From NCBI GenBank assembly GCA_012974475.1, contig JAAXQD010000113.1, positions 1-8,566 on the forward strand: a stretch of 8,566 nucleotides of DNA, read 5' to 3'. Positions 6,337 to 8,566 of the stretch are shown here, piece by piece (position 1 is the stretch's first letter; the number at the start of each line of letters is the position of its first letter). Source of the DNA: Desulfobacterales bacterium (GTDB taxonomy: Bacteria > Desulfobacterota > Desulfobacteria > Desulfobacterales > UBA11574). A model generated the notes under the pieces. That model saw nothing but the letters and a program-made list of their open reading frames with translations. It ran no database searches and was not told the origin of the DNA. Made by a program: the position numbers and the translations under genes.

Positions 6337-6900
6337 ATGGAAATTTCCTCCCAGGAAAAATCTTTTTCCTATAGGCCTGTGATACCCGTGGTGAATCTTG
6401 AGGATAGAGAGGGAAGTTTTCAGGAAGTAGAACTTGGTATGCCTGTTAATAGTGCGATTCAGGAAGCAAAAAGATGCCTGCGCTGTGATATTTGCATCAG
6501 TTGCGGACAGTGCGTCGAGGTATGTCGGGACCAGATGGGCGTGGATGCGATTCACCTTTCTTATGTGGACAGAAACTCTACTTCTGAAACAGATTTCCAC
6601 CGTCCCAGCAAGTATTGTATCGGCTGTGGGTCCTGTGTCATTAACTGTCCCACAACGGCCATTACCATGCAGGACAAAGATGGGATAAGAACACTTCGCA
6701 TGTGCGGCGCCGAGATGGCTCGGCATCAGTTGGTCACATGTACTTCCTGTGGCAGCTTTTTTGTTACCGAGAAACAAATGGAGTTCGTAGAGAAACACAT
6801 AGCCGGTAAAAATAAGATCAAATATTCGGGCAATCTCTGTTCAGTCTGTGCCAGGAAGAACGCGGCAGAAAACCTCATTGGTGATTTTTTTGTCTTCTGA
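6337..6900 (+). CDS. C-terminal ferredoxin-type part of the disrupted GltD-like oxidoreductase
   Basis: This frame encodes 187 residues from ATG 6337; it is open from 6274, and the upstream codons (PVRRQQVQV just before the Met) look like linker of the same original protein. RCLRCD (46-51) is typical of the sequence after a GltD-like domain. Two [4Fe-4S] ferredoxin motifs follow, C53-x2-C56-x2-C59-x3-C63 and C94-x2-C97-x2-C100-x3-C104. A CTSC (135-138) and CSVC (168-171) pair suggests a zinc ribbon or rubredoxin-like site. The frame is shifted by one relative to 4995-6296 and begins 41 bases after its stop. AGGT-containing repeats before the ATG could act as a ribosome site, so this piece might be translated as a separate small ferredoxin, but I judge it a fragment. 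Confidence 0.75.
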   Translation: MEISSQEKSFSYRPVIPVVNLEDREGSFQEVELGMPVNSAIQEAKRCLRCDICISCGQCVEVCRDQMGVDAIHLSYVDRNSTSETDFHRPSKYCIGCGSCVINCPTTAITMQDKDGIRTLRMCGAEMARHQLVTCTSCGSFFVTEKQMEFVEKHIAGKNKIKYSGNLCSVCARKNAAENLIGDFFVF

Positions 6901-6907
6901 TTCTGGC

Positions 6908-6930
6908 TATAATCCGAAAATTGTCGGATT
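6908..6930 (+). promoter_or_regulatory. TATAAT hexamer and stem-loop between the oxidoreductase and nuoE-like gene
   Basis: A perfect TATAAT (6908-6913) overlaps a hairpin, AATCCGA (6911-6917) with TCGGATT (6924-6930) around a 6-base loop. Five T follow at 6938-6942. The -35 position is only a T-run. The 106-base gap may hold a second promoter or a weak terminator; I cannot tell which. Confidence 0.3.
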
Positions 6931-7006
6931 CGGTGCCTTTTTCACACTTCTGAATATCAAAGGAGCGATTTCGATTTAACTCTATGTGAATAAGAAAGGG
7001 CCTTAG

Positions 7007-7480
7007 ATGGAAAGGGAGAAAATAAAAAGAATAGTGAGTAAACACCGGCATGAAAAGGCCGCTATACTTGCAATTCTTCATGAGATTCAGGTAGAAGACA
7101 AGCAATTGGAGACGGAATCACTCAATTATATTGCCCAACTACTGAAAATTCCGGTTGCCAATGTTTATGGGCTGGCTACGTTTTACAGTGCCTTTAGCCT
7201 TGGGAAAAAGGGAGACACAAAAATCAGAGTCTGTTCCGGTATCTCCTGCCATATCAATGGGGCGGATGAAGTTATTGAAGTCCTAAAATCGAAATTTAAC
7301 CTTGAGATGGGTGAAACCACTTGGGACGAAAAATTTAACCTGGAAAAAGTGCACTGTTTGGGTCTGTGTTCCATCGGTCCTAATGTTGCTTTTAACATGG
7401 ATACCTATTCGAAGCTCAACAAAGAAAGGATAGAGATGATCATTGAAATCCTTCATAAAAGGACGGGGGATTCAAAATGA
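7007..7480 (+). CDS. nuoE: NuoE/HydC-like [2Fe-2S] thioredoxin-fold subunit
   Basis: This 157-residue subunit is of the 24-kDa NuoE family, the partner of NuoF in complex I and in soluble diaphorases of hydrogenases, formate dehydrogenases and bifurcating enzymes. An N-terminal helical domain (about 1-65, with VYGLATFYSAF at 53-63) precedes a thioredoxin-like domain. The domain carries the four cluster ligands C76-x4-C81 and C117-x3-C121, the latter in the typical HCLGLCSIGP context. Length and motifs are complete. The start is preceded by AAGAAAGGG about 6 bases upstream, a fair ribosome site. The stop codon overlaps the next start as ATGA, so the two are translationally coupled. The symbol is by family only, since there is no complex I operon here. 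Confidence 0.93.
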   Translation: MEREKIKRIVSKHRHEKAAILAILHEIQVEDKQLETESLNYIAQLLKIPVANVYGLATFYSAFSLGKKGDTKIRVCSGISCHINGADEVIEVLKSKFNLEMGETTWDEKFNLEKVHCLGLCSIGPNVAFNMDTYSKLNKERIEMIIEILHKRTGDSK

Positions 7481-8566
7481 AAATAAAGACGATGGGGGAC
7501 CTTGATAAATTAAGGGAAGCCGGTTTGAAATCTCTTGCCCCCAAACAGCTGAAAATCAGCATCAGCATGTCTACATGCGGACACGCCCTCGGAGCCGACA
7601 TCTTATATCACGAGTTGGTAAAAGAAAAAGAAAAACAAGGGCTCAAGATATCTATAGGCCAGACGGGCTGTTCAGGGTTTTGTGATTTGGAACCCATGGC
7701 CGTTCTCAGGTTGCACGGCAGGCCGCCCCTCCTTTATACTCAAATGACCGTAAAAAAGGTCAAACGGATAATAAAAGATCTTGAACAAAAAAGAATTTCA
7801 AGGGAAGGGTTGCTTTGCACCATCGAGGACCCTTTCTTATCCGCCGAACCGGGCCCTGAATTAAATGGAATCCCCAGCTATAAAGAAGTATCTCCTTTTA
7901 AGGATCAACACCGGCGGCTTTTAGAGAACTGCGGTATTATAAACCCTTTGAGTGTGTCGGAATATGTGGCTATGGGAGGATGTTCAGCGCTGTATAAAGC
8001 GCTTTACCAAATGGATCCCGAGGTGGTGGTGGATGAAGTCATTCAATCAGGTCTCAGGGGCAGAGGCGGAGCCTGGTTCCCCACCGGCATCAAATGGGAC
8101 ATGGCACGAAAAGCTCAACATAAAGAGAAATTTGTCATTTGTAACGCTGATGAGGGAGATCCCGGCGCTTATAAGGATAGGACGATTATGGAGGGCAATC
8201 CCTTCAAGCTGTTTGAGGGAATCGTGCTGGCAGGATATGCCATTGGCAGCCATCAGGGGCTCATCTATCTTCGCGAAGAATACCCTCACACCTATGAGTT
8301 TCTCAATGACGCCGTTTACACTGCCAACCGATACGGCCTTTTGGGGAAAAACATTTTAGGATCTAATTTCAACTTCACTTTAAAGATCATACGCGGGGGG
8401 GGCTCATACGTATGCGGTGAAGAAACCGCACTTATGGATTCTCTCGAAGGGGAAATGGGTGACCCTCGACTGAGGCCGCCTTTTCCCATTGAAAAGGGCT
8501 TGTGGGAGCGACCGACCATCGTAAACAATGTGGAGACTTTGGCGAACATTCCCCACATAATTGAGC
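7477..8566 (+). CDS. nuoF: NuoF/HydB-like FMN- and NADH-binding subunit, 3' end beyond the window
   Basis: The first 363 codons are present and the frame is still open at the edge. Residues about 24-100 form an N-terminal thioredoxin-like [2Fe-2S] domain with Cys34, Cys65 and Cys69 (QTGCSGFCDLEP), found in HydB/HymB-type subunits but not in minimal complex I NuoF. The FMN/NADH domain follows: GLRGRGGAWFPTG at 192-204, NADEGDPGAYKDR at 223-235, and YVCGEETALMDSLEG at 311-325. The third glycine of the usual GxGxxG is Trp200, an uncommon substitution to my knowledge. The SLBB domain and the C-terminal four-cysteine cluster would lie beyond the edge. The ATG overlaps the previous stop, with GGACGGGGGA as ribosome site. 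The subunit would oxidise or reduce NAD(H) through FMN for the complex. Confidence 0.93.
   Translation, partial: MKIKTMGDLDKLREAGLKSLAPKQLKISISMSTCGHALGADILYHELVKEKEKQGLKISIGQTGCSGFCDLEPMAVLRLHGRPPLLYTQMTVKKVKRIIKDLEQKRISREGLLCTIEDPFLSAEPGPELNGIPSYKEVSPFKDQHRRLLENCGIINPLSVSEYVAMGGCSALYKALYQMDPEVVVDEVIQSGLRGRGGAWFPTGIKWDMARKAQHKEKFVICNADEGDPGAYKDRTIMEGNPFKLFEGIVLAGYAIGSHQGLIYLREEYPHTYEFLNDAVYTANRYGLLGKNILGSNFNFTLKIIRGGGSYVCGEETALMDSLEGEMGDPRLRPPFPIEKGLWERPTIVNNVETLANIPHIIE

Noticed and set aside
5412..6798. Long antisense open frames (232 and 250 codons) opposite the oxidoreductase gene
   Set aside because: They overlap well-supported coding sequence with clear FAD, NAD(P) and ferredoxin motifs, their translations show no domain I recognise, and they are Cys/His/Arg-rich as expected for reverse-strand shadows.

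Overview
The window reads as ordinary chromosomal DNA of a Gram-negative anaerobe, most likely a sulfate-reducing-type deltaproteobacterium (Desulfobacterota). This is an inference from the diaphorase-type NuoE/NuoF genes beside a GltD-like flavoprotein, the long-form HisG, and S23-type four-helix-bundle cassettes scattered between genes. No rRNA, tRNA, CRISPR array, transposase or reverse transcriptase is visible.

Layout. Positions 1-182 are noncoding apart from a doubtful small reading frame and carry a short tandem repeat. 183-2588 (minus) is a complete class A penicillin-binding protein, PBP1A type. 2694-3161 (minus) is an intact S23 / 23S rRNA intervening-sequence-protein cassette: one AT-rich ORF bracketed by four degenerate octamers at each end, in inverted orientation, and closed by a strong hairpin plus T-run. 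3326-4576 (plus) is a two-gene histidine operon, hisI then hisG, abutting with no gap. 4693-4950 (plus) is a second, decayed cassette of the same kind in opposite orientation, so the two cassettes flank hisIG. 4995-8566 (plus) is a redox gene cluster: a large FAD/NAD(P) iron-sulfur oxidoreductase broken into two frames (4995-6296 and 6337-6900), a NuoE-like [2Fe-2S] subunit (7007-7480), and the first 363 codons of a NuoF-like FMN/NADH subunit (7477 to the window edge).

How the genes fit together. NuoE-like plus NuoF-like subunits form the NADH/FMN diaphorase core of soluble multimeric hydrogenases, formate dehydrogenases and electron-bifurcating transhydrogenases. A GltD/NfnB-like flavoprotein with extra ferredoxin clusters beside them suggests a complex moving electrons among NAD(H), NADP(H) and ferredoxin. 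In this genome that flavoprotein lacks the C-terminal segment of its FAD domain and changes frame at the same point, so it is probably a pseudogene or an assembly error.

The most distinctive signal is the pair of octamer-flanked cassettes. Their terminal hairpin is identical over 31 bases although their coding parts have clearly diverged. This suggests that the noncoding end, not the protein, is the part under tightest constraint or recent exchange.
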